Shown here piece after piece: positions 61,185 to 64,000 of a DNA stretch of 64,000 nt. Numbering within the stretch: position 1 is the stretch's first letter; each line of letters starts with the position of its first letter. The stretch is from Affinundibacterium flavidum (lineage in GTDB: Bacteria; Pseudomonadota; Gammaproteobacteria; Burkholderiales; Burkholderiaceae_D), in NCBI RefSeq assembly GCF_014284175.1, contig NZ_JACOGA010000016.1, positions 62,001 to 126,000 of the forward strand, read 5' to 3'. The notes under the pieces were generated by a model. It had not been told where the DNA came from. It ran no database searches and saw nothing but the letters and a program-made list of their open reading frames with translations. A program made the translations under genes and the position numbers.

Positions 61185-64000
61185 ATGTTCACGTCTTTTT
61201 CCAATCGAATGACAGGGTATTTTGCCGCAGTGCTGATCGCAGCATTGGGGATACTGTTTTTTCTTTGGTATGTCGGTGTTCCTGAATTGGGATTAACCGG
61301 CGCTCGCGAAGAGCGCCTCGGCAGTGCAATCGCGCAGTTAGAAATTAAAGCCGATCTGCAAAGAAATCTGATCGCGACAGATTTACATGACAGCGGCGCT
61401 GATATGTTATTTATCGCCGAAAGTGAAGAGTTAAAACATCTATTGCATGCAGCATTTCCGACCGCGCCTGTCGCCAAGAGTGATTCACAAGCAGTGCAGA
61501 TTTTTCTTGAGAAAAAATTTCGAATTTTACAAAAAGCACATGAGAAGCGTTTCTCAGGCTTGCTCTTGCTGGATGCCCGCGATAGTCACAACATTGCCAA
61601 GCTCGCCCAAGTTGCGAATCATGATGTTGGTATGACTGAACCGCTGGCGACACAGTATCTGCAAATCTTGGTAGACACAGCCAGCACATCGACCAGAATG
61701 GTGAATTGGCTTACGCCACAGCACAAGGTCATGTTGGCAGTTAGTTTGCCGGTCATGGTCGATACCAAGATGCAAGCGGTGTTGGTTGGATTTCTCGATC
61801 TTGAGGAATTTTTCTTGGGTCACCTTTCATTGGATCAGCAAGTGTGGCACCGCTTCGGCACCACAATGTTATTTGATGCACAGGGGAATTTGATTTGTCG
61901 CTTCCCTAAGATTTCAGCGAAGGAAGTTATTTTCAAACCGGATCTGCAAATGCTCAAAGGTGTAGAGGGCAGCCTTTCGCAACGTGGCGCCGCCGGTGAA
62001 GAGCTTATTGCGGTGTACAGAAAAGTCGCCTTAAGTCCGGAGCAAACCTGGACTATGGTGCATGTGGCACCAAAGGTCGAGTTGTTGGCGGGTTTGCTGG
62101 ACAATATTCATTTATTGGTCGTGGCTGGTGGTCTAATTACTTTGCTCGCTCTCAGTTTGATTCGCATCGCAGCGCGCCGTTTGACCCGCCCCTTAGATGG
62201 CTTAGCGCGTACCGCGACGCAGCTGGGGCAGGGCGATTTACAGGTGCGGGCAAGCTTGCAAGAGCACCAGGCACATGAAATTCAAGTCTTGACGCGCGCC
62301 TTTAATGGCATGGCGGACGCGGTGCAAAATGCCCAAGAATCGTTGGAAGCAAAAATTGCTGACCGCAGTCAAGAACTGGCATGGTCAGAAGCGCGTCACC
62401 TGACTTTGTTCAATGCCACCGCCAGTGCCGTGATCGTGATGGATGTACGACGCATGATTGATTGTAATCCCGCCGCAATCAGCCTGTTTGGTGCGCGTAA
62501 TCGGCAACACCTTTTACAATGCAGAATCGTGGATATGTCGCCCGAATGGCAAGGCCCTGGCATCAGTTCCGCCAGTTTGTCGCGTCAGTATATACAGCAG
62601 GCAAGAGTGCATGGAAAGTATGCCTGTGAGTGGATACATCAACGCCTCGATAACGGTGAATGTTTCGATGCTGAAGTCTTACTAAATCTGGTAGAGCTTG
62701 ACGGCAAGAGTTTGATACAAGCCAGCGTGCGCGATATCTCCGAACGCAAAAAAGTCGAAGCGGCATTGCACGCAAGCGAAGAGCGCCACAGAACGCTGGT
62801 CGAATGGTCACCCGAAGGGATTAACGTCCACCGCAAAGGCCGCTTAATTTATGTCAATGCCTCGGCGATACGTATGCTCGGTGCTAGCTCTGCCGATCAA
62901 TTGATCGGTCGCCCTATCGGTGAAATTATTCACCCTGACTATCATCACTTATTGAAAAATCGCATCAAGTCGATTAACGAACCCGGTGGTGATGACCAAA
63001 GTTATGAAATGCAATTTGTGAAAATTGATGGCACTGCGATTGATGTGATGGTGCAAGGCGCCTTGATCGATTTTGATGGTGCTCCTTCAGTGTATGTCGC
63101 TTGGCATGATATGACGGAAGCAAAACGTCATGCCGAATCACAGCGTATCGCAGCGACCGCGTTTGAATCACAAGAAGGCATGTTTGTAACAGATGCGAGC
63201 TGGAATATCCTGCGCACCAATCAATCGTTTAATCAAATAACTGGCTATGCCGCAGAAGAAATTGTCGGCGTGCCACCACGGTTTTTATGCCCGCAATTTC
63301 AACAAGAGCCAGCCTATGCAGACATGTTGCAAAGCATTGCCGAGCGCGGTGCCTGGCAAGGTGAAGTACTGGATCAACGCAAAGATGGCGAGCAGTTTCA
63401 TGCCTGGGTCAATATCTCCAGCGTAACGGACGAACAGGGTGTGATTACGCATTATGTTGGCACTTTCAACGACATTACTTTGCGTAAGAGTGCTGAAGAT
63501 GAAATTCGAAATTTGGCGTTTTATGATCCGCTCACCCAATTGCCAAACCGGCGTTTGTTGATGGATAGGCTGGAGCAGGCGCTGGCATCGGGTAATCGGC
63601 ATCATCGCAAAGGCGCATTGTTGTTTATTGATTTAGATAATTTCAAAACGCTCAACGATACCTTGGGGCATGACCACGGCGATTTGTTGTTGCAACAGGT
63701 GGCGGAGCGCTTGAGCAAATGCACGCGCGAAGGCGATACGGTGGCGCGTCTGGGTGGCGATGAATTTGTGGTGATGCTGGAAAATTTGGAAGAAGACGTG
63801 TTCGACGCCGCGAATCAAGCCGAAACTGTCGCCATCAAGATTCTATCGGAATTAAATCAAACATATTGGTTGGGAGTCAGTGAGCATCATAGTTCGCCGA
63901 GTATCGGCGTCACCTTGTTTGGCGAAAATCAAGAGACTATCGCCGAGCCGCTCAAGCGCGCAGATCTAGCCATGTATCAGGCAAAAGCAGCAGGGCGGAA
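61185..64000 (+). CDS. membrane sensor with HAMP, three PAS and GGDEF domains (3' end outside window)
   Basis: The open frame runs from the ATG at 61185 (AAGGTG upstream) to the window end, 938 codons, without a stop. Two membrane helices (about 11-32 and 305-328) enclose a periplasmic domain of about 270 residues. A HAMP segment follows (about 325-385: RRLTRPLDGLARTATQLGQG). Three PAS/PAC units come next (about 400-520, 525-645, 650-770; DISERKKVE, DMTEAKRH, DITLRKSAE). The GGDEF domain starts near 775 (FYDPLTQLPNRRLLMDRL, ARLGGDEF near 857) and is intact so far. An EAL domain may lie beyond the edge, as in the relatives at 41566 and 47967. Confidence 0.93.
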   Translation, partial: MFTSFSNRMTGYFAAVLIAALGILFFLWYVGVPELGLTGAREERLGSAIAQLEIKADLQRNLIATDLHDSGADMLFIAESEELKHLLHAAFPTAPVAKSDSQAVQIFLEKKFRILQKAHEKRFSGLLLLDARDSHNIAKLAQVANHDVGMTEPLATQYLQILVDTASTSTRMVNWLTPQHKVMLAVSLPVMVDTKMQAVLVGFLDLEEFFLGHLSLDQQVWHRFGTTMLFDAQGNLICRFPKISAKEVIFKPDLQMLKGVEGSLSQRGAAGEELIAVYRKVALSPEQTWTMVHVAPKVELLAGLLDNIHLLVVAGGLITLLALSLIRIAARRLTRPLDGLARTATQLGQGDLQVRASLQEHQAHEIQVLTRAFNGMADAVQNAQESLEAKIADRSQELAWSEARHLTLFNATASAVIVMDVRRMIDCNPAAISLFGARNRQHLLQCRIVDMSPEWQGPGISSASLSRQYIQQARVHGKYACEWIHQRLDNGECFDAEVLLNLVELDGKSLIQASVRDISERKKVEAALHASEERHRTLVEWSPEGINVHRKGRLIYVNASAIRMLGASSADQLIGRPIGEIIHPDYHHLLKNRIKSINEPGGDDQSYEMQFVKIDGTAIDVMVQGALIDFDGAPSVYVAWHDMTEAKRHAESQRIAATAFESQEGMFVTDASWNILRTNQSFNQITGYAAEEIVGVPPRFLCPQFQQEPAYADMLQSIAERGAWQGEVLDQRKDGEQFHAWVNISSVTDEQGVITHYVGTFNDITLRKSAEDEIRNLAFYDPLTQLPNRRLLMDRLEQALASGNRHHRKGALLFIDLDNFKTLNDTLGHDHGDLLLQQVAERLSKCTREGDTVARLGGDEFVVMLENLEEDVFDAANQAETVAIKILSELNQTYWLGVSEHHSSPSIGVTLFGENQETIAEPLKRADLAMYQAKAAGR

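Noticed and set aside
1..64000. tRNA or rRNA genes and riboswitches
   Set aside because: None was recognised on reading; I could not run a covariance-model search, so a missed tRNA remains possible.

Overview
The window looks like an ordinary chromosomal segment of a betaproteobacterium, most likely Oxalobacteraceae (Undibacterium/Herbaspirillum-like). The basis is gene content and gene order, not a search: a rhodanese-grxC-secB block followed by gpsA, hslVU preceded by a STAS-domain gene, gpmA-envC-ctpA-moeB in a row, and a DksA of the cysteine-poor type. Base composition is moderate and fairly even. No prophage, plasmid or CRISPR material was seen, and I recognised no rRNA or tRNA gene.

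0-12 kb is accessory. On the minus strand lie a predicted beta-barrel protein of unknown role, a small lipoprotein paired with a secreted Cys/His protein that may be a papain-fold hydrolase, a Crp/Fnr regulator, a membrane protein, an RCC1-like protein and an OsmC-YcaO fusion. On the plus strand lie an SH3-domain protein and an ArsR/AHSA1/GFA trio. A lipoprotein alpha/beta hydrolase closes the block.

12-18.3 kb holds thymidine kinase and then what reads as a zinc-homeostasis cluster: Fur/Zur-type regulator, COG0523 GTPase with a His-rich loop, zinc-finger-less DksA, a small DUF2946-like protein and a ZnuD-like TonB receptor. Two MITE-like elements interrupt this stretch.

18.6-34 kb is housekeeping: STAS protein, hslVU behind a near-consensus sigma-32 promoter, gpsA, an SH3 protein, secB, grxC, rhodanese, gpmA, an EnvC-like factor, ctpA, moeB-type E1 enzyme, a PabB-PabC fusion and a TPR protein.

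34-41.4 kb is catabolic: an Lrp-type regulator divergent from a large PutA that lacks the ribbon-helix-helix repressor domain, an exported amidase, a SirB-type membrane protein and a PhzF-family enzyme.

41.5-64 kb is dominated by cyclic-di-GMP signalling. It holds two GGDEF-EAL proteins, a 1627-residue hybrid histidine kinase translationally coupled to a REC-GGDEF response regulator, and a further PAS-GGDEF protein cut by the window end. Between them sit an FKBP isomerase with a VF530 gene, a short asparaginase-like protein, a lipoprotein, a glycosyltransferase, a radical SAM protein, a small exported protein with a duplicated motif, and adenosine kinase.

The most noteworthy points are two families of small non-coding mobile elements, each with a copy flanked by a 5-bp target duplication; the zinc cluster; the sigma-32 promoter of hslVU; the density of cyclic-di-GMP genes; and the putative secreted hydrolase/lipoprotein pair. 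I did not find a clearly new multi-gene system. The strongest candidates for uncharacterised biology are the hydrolase/lipoprotein pair, the OsmC-YcaO fusion with no visible peptide substrate, and the duplicated-motif exported protein.
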